From: CAZGUX01 sp046160045
GTDB lineage: Bacteria; Acidobacteriota; Terriglobia; Bryobacterales; Bryobacteraceae
Length of the DNA: 64,000 nucleotides
Assembly (NCBI GenBank): GCA_046160045.1
Contig: JBJXGR010000014.1
Location: 1 to 64,000 of the forward strand
Direction of reading: 5' to 3'
The notes under the pieces were generated by a model. That model was not told the DNA's origin. It searched no databases and saw only the letters and a list, made by a program, of their open reading frames with translations. Made by a program: the position numbers and the translations under genes. Positions 43,142-50,884 of this stretch are shown here, in pieces; positions within the stretch are counted from its first letter, which is position 1, and the number at the start of each line of letters is the position of its first letter.

Positions 43142-44398
43142 TCAGGCTTCGATCCGCCGGATGCGCGCTCCGGCGCCGGCGAGTTTCTCTTCGATCTTCT
43201 CGTAGCCGCGGTCAATATGGTAGACGCGGTCGATCACCGTCTCCCCGGAAGCGCACAGTCCCGCCAGCAACAGACCGGCACTGGCCCGGAGATCGGAGGC
43301 GATCACAGCGGCGCCGGACAGCGGCCCGCCGGCGACGATGGCGCGCCGGCCTTCGATGCGGATCTTGGCTCCCATGCGCGCTAACTCGAGCGCATGCATA
43401 AAGCGGTTCTCAAAGATCGTCTCCGTCACGATGGCGATGCCGTCGCCCTGGGTCATCAGGGCCATGTACTGTGCCTGCAGATCGGTGGCGAAGCCGGGAT
43501 ACTCCTCGGTGGTCATATCGGTCGAATGCAGGCGCTCGTGCGGATCGACGGTCAGCCGATCGTCGGCCTCCTGGGTGATCGTCACACCGGCCAGGCGCAG
43601 TTTGGCAATCAACGCGCCCAGGTGGGAGACGGGCGCGTTGCGAACCGTGAGCGTCCCCCCGGTAATGGCGCCGGCGATGAGGAACGTGCCCGCTTCGATG
43701 CGGTCGGACACGATGGAATGCTCGGCGCCATGCAGGCGATCGACGCCCTCGATGCGAATGGTCGAACTGCCCGCGCCTTCGATGAGCGCGCCCATCTTCA
43801 CAAGCAGCGCAGCCAGGTCGCTGACCTCCGGTTCCCTTGCCGCGTTCTCGAGGATGGTCTCGCCCCGGGCCAGAGTCGCCGCCATCATCAGGTCCTCGGT
43901 GCCCGTGACGGTAATGCGGTCGAAGGCGATGACGCCGCCAAGGAGCCCTTCGGGCGCTTCCGCCAGGATGTATCCGTGATCCTGGGAAACAAGGGCGCCG
44001 AGTTGTTCCAGACCGGAGATATGGAGGTTGACGGGGCGAGCGCCGATGGCGCATCCCCCCGGAAGCGACACGCGGGCGGTGCCGCAGCGGGCTACGAGCG
44101 GGCCCAGCACCAGGCTCGAGGCGCGCATCGTCTTGACCAGTTCGTACGGGGCTTCCGGCGAATGGACCTCGCGTGTTTCGATCCGCACGCAACCGCCGGT
44201 CGACTCGACACGCGCGCCGATATCCTGGAGCAGGCGCTGCATCGTGCGGATGTCCCGGACCTGGGGAACTCGATGCAGGATGACGGGCTCGTCGGTAAGC
44301 AGGGCTGCGGCCAGCGCCGGCAGAGCGGCATTCTTGGAACCGCTGGTGACGACCTCGCCGCTGAGCCTCTGGCCGCCTTCGATCACGAACTTATCCAC
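43142..44398 (-). CDS. murA: UDP-N-acetylglucosamine 1-carboxyvinyltransferase
   Basis: 418 aa, the normal length for MurA. Motifs: FVIEGGQRLSGEV start, SGSKNAALPALAAALLTDEPV, the active-site loop LPGGCAIGARPVNLHI with catalytic Cys116 (position of E. coli Cys115, target of fosfomycin), 'RIEAGTFLIAGAITGG', TTEEYPGFATDLQAQ, and the C-terminal 'DLRASAGLLLAG'. It transfers enolpyruvate to UDP-GlcNAc, the first committed step of peptidoglycan synthesis, in the cytoplasm. Cys at the active site predicts fosfomycin sensitivity of the enzyme. Confidence 0.97.
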   Translation of the reverse strand: MDKFVIEGGQRLSGEVVTSGSKNAALPALAAALLTDEPVILHRVPQVRDIRTMQRLLQDIGARVESTGGCVRIETREVHSPEAPYELVKTMRASSLVLGPLVARCGTARVSLPGGCAIGARPVNLHISGLEQLGALVSQDHGYILAEAPEGLLGGVIAFDRITVTGTEDLMMAATLARGETILENAAREPEVSDLAALLVKMGALIEGAGSSTIRIEGVDRLHGAEHSIVSDRIEAGTFLIAGAITGGTLTVRNAPVSHLGALIAKLRLAGVTITQEADDRLTVDPHERLHSTDMTTEEYPGFATDLQAQYMALMTQGDGIAIVTETIFENRFMHALELARMGAKIRIEGRRAIVAGGPLSGAAVIASDLRASAGLLLAGLCASGETVIDRVYHIDRGYEKIEEKLAGAGARIRRIEA

Positions 44399-44820
44399 TT
44401 CCTCAATTGTCGCGTACTCTGGATCTCCCTTGCCTCAGCCAACATCTTGGGGCCGGCGCCCCCCAGCGGCCGGCCCCACCTTGACAATGCGTTGGCGCTG
44501 AATACGCTGGGGGCGCAGTCCGAACGTCGCGGTGAGGCGGGCTGGGCTGGTCGCCCTCTCGACGCACCGGCAAACGGCAAATACATGGGATTCAGCGGGT
44601 TGCCGTTTTCCGTGCTCGGCGACGGAGCGCGGACCTCTCGCGGCTGCAATCCGCCCGGAGATAGCTGCGAGCGGGTGTAGGAAAGACGGATTTCGATATG
44701 TTTTTCATTGGCTGATCGCCTCATCGCATAGTACAATCCGTCTTGCATGGTGCAACTGCCGTGCAGCAATAGCTGTTGCCGAAATACTACGAGAGAAGAA
44801 TTCAAGCCAAGGAGCTTCCG
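44399..44820. other. Intergenic region between murA and the repeat-protein/NRPS locus
   Basis: No convincing gene on either strand; open frames here look like chance GC-rich frames. It contains an inverted GC-rich patch (GGGGCCGGCGCC...GGCCGGCCCC, about 44450-44478) and a promoter-like pair near its right end (see 44708-44737). Confidence 0.5.
44708..44737 (+). promoter_or_regulatory. Candidate sigma-70 promoter for the repeat-protein operon
   Basis: TTGGCT (44708-44713), 18-bp spacer, TACAAT (44732-44737). Predicted transcription start near 44744, giving a ~75-nt leader before ATG 44821. It is the only promoter-like pair noticed before the repeat genes. Confidence 0.4.
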
Positions 44821-45438
44821 ATGAGTGAATCCAAGAGCAAAGCGGCAACCATGGACAAGGACTCGCAGCAGGGGACGGGCAAACCAGAGAAACCGCCCGT
44901 TGAATCTCAGGCGCCAAAAGGCGAGGAAGCAATCTCCCCACAACCGGCGCCTTCTGCTGAGGAGCCAGCCCCCGCGGCCGTCCAGGCCGAGATCGTGGTT
45001 GAAGAAGCGGCCCATGACGAGACCAGCGAATACGTGCTTACGGTCAGCACGAACACCGGCGACATCCTGAGAGTGGAAAAGCTGGACAGGGCAGGAGGCC
45101 GTACAGAATTGACCGAGGACGAATACTCCGCGGTTTTTTGTGCCGCCGGGTACGAAGAAGAGTACCCGGAGGAATCCGCGGACGAGAGTGCGTATCCCCA
45201 GGATCCCTACGAGGCGGGCTATACACAAGGGATCGCCGACTACCAGGCAGCATTAGAGGGTGGCACAGCGCAACTGACGCCGGAAGAGATTGCCTACTAT
45301 CAGGGCGTCGCCGATTATCAGGAGGCTCTCGAATCCGCCGTGGCGCAGAGTGGCGCCACGGGCTACACATCGGAAGAGATTGCCTATTACCAGGGCATGG
45401 CAGATTGCGAGAAGGCTCTCTCTGGGTCGAACTCGTAA
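44821..45438 (+). CDS. Acidic repeat protein A ('YYQGxxDY' family)
   Basis: 205 aa from ATG 44821 with AAGGAG 6-7 nt upstream. The first ~60 residues are disordered (Lys/Glu/Pro/Ala-rich). A middle segment, 'TSEYVLTVSTNTGDILRVEKLD', looks like beta strands, then an acidic region. The C-terminal ~75 residues are three ~30-residue units with core Y-x-Q-G-(I/V/M)-A-D-(Y/C) followed by an EALES-type helix. The same core is repeated in the next gene. No signal peptide. Family not recognised; two genes ahead of the thioesterase of the NRPS cluster, same strand. Confidence 0.8.
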   Translation: MSESKSKAATMDKDSQQGTGKPEKPPVESQAPKGEEAISPQPAPSAEEPAPAAVQAEIVVEEAAHDETSEYVLTVSTNTGDILRVEKLDRAGGRTELTEDEYSAVFCAAGYEEEYPEESADESAYPQDPYEAGYTQGIADYQAALEGGTAQLTPEEIAYYQGVADYQEALESAVAQSGATGYTSEEIAYYQGMADCEKALSGSNS

Positions 45439-45469
45439 GGAACGTTCGGAGTGAATGTCGGAGGAGCAT

Positions 45470-46447
45470 ATGGACTCTGTAACGCAAGCGTATTATCAGG
45501 GTGTCAACGATTACATCGCTGAAGTCACCGGATCGGCGGCGGCCGAGGCGGAAACGCAATCCATCACGCCGGAGGAAGCGGCTTACCTTCAGGGAGTCAA
45601 TGACTACGCGACGGTGGTAAACGAAGCCATCGCCACCGAGAGCGCGGAGGCTGAGGTGGCTGCCAGTCCCGAAGAAGCGGCCTACTATCAGGGCATGAAC
45701 GATTACGTGGCAGTGGTCAACGAAGCCATCGCCACCGAGAGTGCGGAGGCTGAGGTGGCTGCCAGTCCCGAAGAAGCGGCCTACTATCAGGGCATGAACG
45801 ACTACGTGGCAGTGGTCAACGAAGCCATCGCCACCGAGAGTGCGGAGGCCGAGGTGGCTGCCAGTCCGGAGGAAGCAGCCTATTATCAGGGCATGAACGA
45901 CTACGTGGCGGTCGTCAACGAGGCCATTGCTACTGAGGGCGCGGAGGCTGGGGCGGCTGCCAGTCCCGAAGAAGCAGCCTATTATCAGGGCATGAACGAC
46001 TACGTGGCAGTGGTCAACGAAGCCATTGCTACTGAGGGCGCGGAGGCTGAGGCGGCTGCCAGTCCGGAGGAAGCAGCCTATTATCAGGGCATGAACGACT
46101 ACGTGGCAGTCGTCAACGAGGCCATCGCCACCGAGAGTGCGGAGACTGAGACGGCTGCCAGTCCCGAAGAGGCGGCCTACTATCAGGGCATGAACGACTA
46201 CGTGGCAGTCGTCAACGAGGCCATTGCTACTGAGAGCGCGGAGGCTGAGACGGCTGCCAGTCCCGAAGAGGCGGCCTACTATCAGGGCATGAACGACTAC
46301 GTGGCGGTCGTCAACGAGGCCATTGCTACTGAGGGCGTGGAGGCTGAGGCGGCCGCCGGTCCCGAAGTTGCCGCCTACTACCAGGGGATAAGCGACTACG
46401 AGGCCGCCGTGATTGAGGCCGCCGAAGCGGGCGGTTCTCAAGGGTAG
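45470..46447 (+). CDS. Acidic tandem-repeat protein B ('AAYYQGMNDYVAVVNEAIA' repeats)
   Basis: 325 aa from ATG 45470 with GGAGG 5 nt upstream; ATG 45455 is the alternative. After a short start (MDSVTQAYYQGVNDY) the protein is almost entirely eight 33-residue units plus a diverged ninth. Each unit is E-E-A-A-Y-Y-Q-G-M-N-D-Y-V-A-V-V-N-E-A, then an acidic Ala/Glu linker: probably a helix per unit, strongly negative overall, no Cys, no signal peptide, no membrane segment. It lies 31 bp after protein A. Possible roles (scaffold, carrier, cation binding) are guesses. Confidence 0.8.
   Translation: MDSVTQAYYQGVNDYIAEVTGSAAAEAETQSITPEEAAYLQGVNDYATVVNEAIATESAEAEVAASPEEAAYYQGMNDYVAVVNEAIATESAEAEVAASPEEAAYYQGMNDYVAVVNEAIATESAEAEVAASPEEAAYYQGMNDYVAVVNEAIATEGAEAGAAASPEEAAYYQGMNDYVAVVNEAIATEGAEAEAAASPEEAAYYQGMNDYVAVVNEAIATESAETETAASPEEAAYYQGMNDYVAVVNEAIATESAEAETAASPEEAAYYQGMNDYVAVVNEAIATEGVEAEAAAGPEVAAYYQGISDYEAAVIEAAEAGGSQG
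45569..46360 (+). repeat. Eight coding tandem repeats of exactly 99 bp
   Basis: Units start at 45569, 45668, 45767, 45866, 45965, 46064, 46163 and 46262 with no length variation; a partial diverged unit follows from 46361. Sequence identity between units is very high (differences mostly silent, such as GCCATCGCCACC versus GCCATTGCTACT), so copy number is likely to vary by recombination. Confidence 0.95.
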
Positions 46448-46620
46448 TCCCTGGCCTTATTAAACATCGACTTCAAATCCAGTCTGCTCCGGCGTGTGGA
46501 GTGCCTGGGCTTGGCAGCGAACAGACTACCCCGGTGTGGGGTGGGTGAAACCGTCCGCGGGTGGAAGCCCGACCCGTCAGAACAGACGTGGGTCGACAGA
46601 GGGGACGGTACCTTTCAGTC
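46448..46620 (+). other. Structured leader before the thioesterase gene
   Basis: 173 bp without a credible gene. It can form stems, for example GACCC (46570-46574) with GGGTC (46590-46594) around CAGAACAG. I could not match it to a known riboswitch or intron. Confidence 0.3.
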
Positions 46621-47415
46621 GTGAGTTCAGAGCACACGAGTCCCTTTTTCAGACTGCAGGCGAGAGATCCTGCTGCCAGTGGGAAGGCGAGGTTCCGCTT
46701 GTTCTGTTTCCCCTACGCGGGAGGCGGAGCCTCGATCTTCCGGCACTGGACAGCGGAACTGCCCGCCGATCTGGAAGTGTGCGCGGTCTCGCTTCCAGGC
46801 AGGGAGGATCGCTGGAACGAGCAGCCATACCGGCACTTGGGTCCCTTGATCGAGGCGATGACCGGGGCCTTCGGGTCTTTTCTCGATGCTCCGTTCGCCT
46901 TTTTCGGGCATAGCATGGGCGCTCTGATTGCCTTTGAGCTGGCGCGCCAGCTACGGCGTTCGTATCGGACAATACCCGTTCGTCTGTTCGTTTCCGCGGC
47001 CCGGGCGCCACATCAACCCGACGCGGAACCCCCCATTCACCATTTACCCGAGCCTCTGTTCCTCAAAAGACTGCGCCACTATCAAGGCGTGCCCGGTGAA
47101 GTCTGGGACAATCCCGAATACATGAAACTCGTGCTGCCGACGATCCGGGCGGACTTCTCGATCTGTGAAACGTACAGGTACTATGCCGAGTACCCGCTGG
47201 AGTGTCCCATTTCGGCGTTCGGCGCGGACCAGGACCGCAAAGTCCGCAGGCAGGATGTGATCGGCTGGCGGAATGAGACGCAGGGCGGCTTCCAGGTGCG
47301 GATATTCCCCGGCGACCACTTTTTCTTGAAGAACTCGCGTAAGGGTTTGCTGGAAGCCATCGTTGACGATCTTTTGCCAATCCTTCGGTACCTCCGCCAT
47401 GGCCAACACGCATGA
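46621..47415 (+). CDS. Type II thioesterase (GrsT/TycF-like editing thioesterase)
   Basis: 264 aa from GTG 46621; GTG 46561 is the upstream alternative and neither has a clear Shine-Dalgarno. Alpha/beta-hydrolase of the type II TE group: FRLFCFPYAGGGASIFRHW start, VSLPGREDRW, nucleophile elbow FFGHSMGALIAFELAR, then 'ISAFGADQDRKV' and the catalytic His in PGDHFFLK. These enzymes remove wrong acyl groups from carrier domains of NRPS and PKS. First enzyme gene of the cluster, 142 bp before the first NRPS. Confidence 0.92.
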   Translation: MSSEHTSPFFRLQARDPAASGKARFRLFCFPYAGGGASIFRHWTAELPADLEVCAVSLPGREDRWNEQPYRHLGPLIEAMTGAFGSFLDAPFAFFGHSMGALIAFELARQLRRSYRTIPVRLFVSAARAPHQPDAEPPIHHLPEPLFLKRLRHYQGVPGEVWDNPEYMKLVLPTIRADFSICETYRYYAEYPLECPISAFGADQDRKVRRQDVIGWRNETQGGFQVRIFPGDHFFLKNSRKGLLEAIVDDLLPILRYLRHGQHA

Positions 47416-47557
47416 GTACGTTTCGACGAGTTTCTCGGGGCACGCAACAATGACGGGTCCCCTCTCGATAAAGGCATTGAGATGTGTTTGGGTAACGACG
47501 TTGGCTCCGGCAAAAGAGAGATCTTCTGTGTCCGCGCCGGCAATGAGGGCGAACTAG

Positions 47558-50500
47558 ATGGAAGTGGATGCGTTCCTGTTTCCGATGTCGTTCGCCCAGC
47601 AACGGCTCTGGTTCCTCGACCAGATGACTCCGGGTCGGACATTCTATAACCTCGGCACGCTATTGCCGCTGTCGTTCGCGGTGGATGCCGGTGTGCTCGA
47701 GCGAAGCCTCAATGAGATCGTTCGGCGGCACGAGACCTTGCGCACGGCGTTCCGCGTGGTGGACGGGCAGCCGATGCAGGTCGTGTCTCCGGAGTTATGG
47801 GTGCCGTTGCCGGTCACGGACCTGCGCGACCGAACGGACAGGGGTGTGGAGGCGGGCAGACTGGCTATCAGAGAAGTTCGGTCTCCGTTTGATCTGAGCC
47901 AGGGACCTCTCATCCGCACCCGGCTGGTGCGGCTCGAGGAAACCGAGTACCTGCTGGTGTTGGCTCTTCACCACATCGTCTCCGACGGCTGGTCGATGGG
48001 CGTCTTCTTCCGCGAATTGACGGCGTTGTACACCGCCTTCGCGAACGAGCAACACTCGCCCCTGCCGGACTTGCCGATTCAATACGGTGACTTCGCGGTG
48101 TGGCAGCGGAAGCGGCTGCAAGGGCAAGTACTGGAATCACAACTCGGATACTGGAAAAAGCAACTTGCCGGTGTTCCGGTCCTGCAACTGCCCACCGACC
48201 GGCCGCGCCCGCCCATCCAGACGTTCAATGGAGCGTTTCACCCCATCCAACTCCCTCGCGTGCTCACCGAATCGCTGAGGATCCTGAGCCACCGTGAAGG
48301 CACGACGATGTTCATCACGATGCTCGCGGCGTTTCAGGCACTGCTGGGCCGCTATTCGGGACAGGACGATGTCGTTGTCGGATCGCCGATTGCCGGCCGA
48401 AACCGGGCCGAGCTTGAGGGGCTGATCGGGTTCTTCGTGAACAGCCTGGTGCTGCGCGGGGATCTGTCCGGGGATCCCACGTTCCGCGAACTGCTGGCAC
48501 GGGTTCGGGAGACGGCGCTGAGCGCTTACGAGCATCAGGAAGTGCCTTTTGAAATGCTGGTGGAAGCGCTGAAACCGGAGCGCGATTCCAGCCGCAATCC
48601 GCTGTTCCAGGTGCTGTTCCAGGTGTTCAGCACGCCGCCGCCGGAGGGTGACGTGCCTCCGGGTCCCGCGATCGAGGAAGATAAAGATCCGCCGTCCGAA
48701 CTGGACGGCACCCGTGGAACCGCCGTCTTCGATATGGCGCTCCACTTATGGGACGACACCCGGGAGGTAGGCGGTGGAATCGAATACTCGACCGACCTTT
48801 TCGACGCTGCCACGATCGAGCGCTTTGGCGCCCATTTTCTGAATCTCCTCGAGGCCGCGGTGTCGAATCCCGACCAGCGGCTTTCCCTGCTTTCGCTGAT
48901 GGGTGAACCGGAACAGCGCCGCATCGCGATTGACTGGAATTCCACCGCTGCCGCCTATCCGTTGCATCTCCCCCTGCATCGCTTGTTCGAGGAACAGGTG
49001 GAACGTTCTCCCGGCCGGGTGGCGGCGATCTACGGCGACTCCGAGATCACATACCGGGAACTGAACCGGCAGGCGAATCATCTCGCGCAACGCCTTCAGG
49101 CGCTGGGCGTCGGTCCGGATGTAATCGTGGCGGTCGTCATGGAGCGATCCCTGGAACTGGTCGTCGCCCTGCTCGGTACGCTCAAGGTAGGTGGAGCCTA
49201 CGTGCCACTCGACCCGGCCTATCCGAGCGAGCGGCTGGCGTATATGCTTTCTGACTCCCAAGCTCGTGTTCTGGTGACGCAGAGCTATTTGCGGACGCGA
49301 CTCGCGGCGTACGAAGGCGAGGTCATCTATCTCGATCCGGGTTGGTACGAGCCGGCTGCCGAGACCGATGAAAACCCCGTCTCCGCGGTGGGCGCAGGGC
49401 ATTTGGCATATGTGATCTACACCTCCGGCTCGACGGGCCGGCCGAAAGGGGTGATGATTCCCCATCGCGCGATCACCAATCACATGTGCTGGATGCAGGA
49501 GGCCTTTCCACTCACCCCGGCGGACCGGGTTCTGCAGAGAACGCCCATCAGTTTCGACGCTTCTGTCTGGGAGTTCTACGCGCCTCTGCTGGCCGGGGCG
49601 TGCCTGGTTCTGGCGCCGCCTGGCGTTCATCTCGACACCACTCTGCTGGCGAGGGTCATCGTCAAGCACGGGATCACGCGGCTTCAACTGGTGCCGTCCC
49701 TGTTTCGAATTCTGCTCGAGCAGGAAGAGTTCCCAATATGCAAAAGCCTGCGTCACATCTTCTGCGGGGGCGAAGCGCTCCCCACCGAACTGGGACGGCG
49801 TCTCGGGTCCATCCTCGACGCCGAACTGCATAACCTCTACGGGCCCACTGAAGCCTGCATCGACTCGGTCTACGCAACCTACCGCGACTCGGACAGCGGC
49901 GAATTCGTGCCCATCGGCCGTCCGGTGAGCAATCTCAGGGCGTATGTGTTCGATCGCAACCAGAGGCTGGCGCCCCCGGGTGTACCCGGCGAACTGTATC
50001 TCGGCGGCACAGGCCTGGCGCGCGGATACCTGAACAACCCGGAACTGACGGCCGAGAGATTTGTGGCAAATCCGCTGCCCTTCGATGTTGAAGTCGATCC
50101 GTCCGGGAATGGCGCCGGTGGGTGTAACACCCGCGATCTGCTGTACAGGACCGGAGACCTGGTACGGTATCGCGATGACGGCGTCCTCGAATACCTGGGA
50201 CGCATAGACACCCAGGTCAAGATTCGGGGTGTGCGAATCGAACCGGGCGAAATCGAAGTAGTGCTCAGGCAGCACGATTCGGTACGCGACGCGGTGGTCG
50301 TGGTCCGCGAAGGGGACGAGGGTCAGAGAGAAAGACGGTTGGTGGCATACCTGGTGCCCGCCGGCCCGGCGCCGGGTCCGGAGGATCTGCGCCGCTTTCT
50401 CCAGCGGCATCTGACCGACCAGATGATCCCGTCGGCGTTTGTCGTGCTCGACGCCCTGCCCCTGCTGCCGAATGGCAAGGTGGATCGCCGCCGCCTGCCC

Positions 50501-50884
50501 GCGCCCGACACGGCACGCCCCGGCCTCAACGGCTCGTATGTCGCGCCGAGGTCGGACCTGGAGCGTCGCATCAGTTCAGTGTGGCAGGAAGTCCTGGGCG
50601 TGGACCGTGTCGGTGTCGAAGACAACTTCTTCGATCTGGGTGGGCATTCGCTGCTCATGATTCAACTGCAAGGAAAACTTCAGGAGGGGCTGAGGAATCA
50701 GATTCCGTATCCGGTTTCCATCCTCGATCTGTTCCGCTTTCCGAACGTGAGCGCGTTGGCACGGTATTTGAGTGAACAGGAAGGAAAGGCCCCCACCTTC
50801 CGCCCCGAGCAGCAGAGGGCGGAACGGCAGAAGGCCGCGATGACCCGGCGCAGGGAGCGCCGCGAGCGAGAGGCAGCCAGATGA
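47558..50884 (+). CDS. NRPS module C-A-T, adenylation code read as glutamine
   Basis: 1108 aa. Condensation domain from residue ~8 (SFAQQRLWFLDQ) with HHIVSDGW (His138, His139, Asp143). Adenylation domain ~470-985: YTSGSTGRPKG, 'NLYGPTEACID', YRTGDLVRY, and 'NGKVDRR'. Binding-pocket residues aligned by eye to GrsA give D-A-W-Q-F-G-L-I-D-K, which from memory is a Gln code. Carrier domain DNFFDLGGHSLLM with phosphopantetheine Ser1031. There is no loading module before it, so the C domain may accept an acyl starter or an upstream peptide from outside the window. Its tail (FRPEQQRAERQ) resembles that of the protein at 60201. Confidence 0.95.
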   Translation: MEVDAFLFPMSFAQQRLWFLDQMTPGRTFYNLGTLLPLSFAVDAGVLERSLNEIVRRHETLRTAFRVVDGQPMQVVSPELWVPLPVTDLRDRTDRGVEAGRLAIREVRSPFDLSQGPLIRTRLVRLEETEYLLVLALHHIVSDGWSMGVFFRELTALYTAFANEQHSPLPDLPIQYGDFAVWQRKRLQGQVLESQLGYWKKQLAGVPVLQLPTDRPRPPIQTFNGAFHPIQLPRVLTESLRILSHREGTTMFITMLAAFQALLGRYSGQDDVVVGSPIAGRNRAELEGLIGFFVNSLVLRGDLSGDPTFRELLARVRETALSAYEHQEVPFEMLVEALKPERDSSRNPLFQVLFQVFSTPPPEGDVPPGPAIEEDKDPPSELDGTRGTAVFDMALHLWDDTREVGGGIEYSTDLFDAATIERFGAHFLNLLEAAVSNPDQRLSLLSLMGEPEQRRIAIDWNSTAAAYPLHLPLHRLFEEQVERSPGRVAAIYGDSEITYRELNRQANHLAQRLQALGVGPDVIVAVVMERSLELVVALLGTLKVGGAYVPLDPAYPSERLAYMLSDSQARVLVTQSYLRTRLAAYEGEVIYLDPGWYEPAAETDENPVSAVGAGHLAYVIYTSGSTGRPKGVMIPHRAITNHMCWMQEAFPLTPADRVLQRTPISFDASVWEFYAPLLAGACLVLAPPGVHLDTTLLARVIVKHGITRLQLVPSLFRILLEQEEFPICKSLRHIFCGGEALPTELGRRLGSILDAELHNLYGPTEACIDSVYATYRDSDSGEFVPIGRPVSNLRAYVFDRNQRLAPPGVPGELYLGGTGLARGYLNNPELTAERFVANPLPFDVEVDPSGNGAGGCNTRDLLYRTGDLVRYRDDGVLEYLGRIDTQVKIRGVRIEPGEIEVVLRQHDSVRDAVVVVREGDEGQRERRLVAYLVPAGPAPGPEDLRRFLQRHLTDQMIPSAFVVLDALPLLPNGKVDRRRLPAPDTARPGLNGSYVAPRSDLERRISSVWQEVLGVDRVGVEDNFFDLGGHSLLMIQLQGKLQEGLRNQIPYPVSILDLFRFPNVSALARYLSEQEGKAPTFRPEQQRAERQKAAMTRRRERREREAAR

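Noticed and set aside
44530..44700. Small ORFs between murA and repeat protein A
   Set aside because: No ribosome-binding site, no motif, and overlapping open frames on both strands typical of GC-rich noncoding DNA.
45044..46441. 465-codon minus-strand repeat ORF
   Set aside because: It is the exact reverse complement of the 99-bp repeat array; the + strand has ribosome-binding sites, related flanking units in the previous gene and a sensible composition.
45569..46447. Possible CRISPR array
   Set aside because: Units are contiguous 99-bp coding repeats in frame, with no unique spacers between them.
47399..47557. 52-codon ORF between the thioesterase and the first NRPS
   Set aside because: Overlaps the thioesterase end, lacks a ribosome-binding site and has no recognisable sequence.
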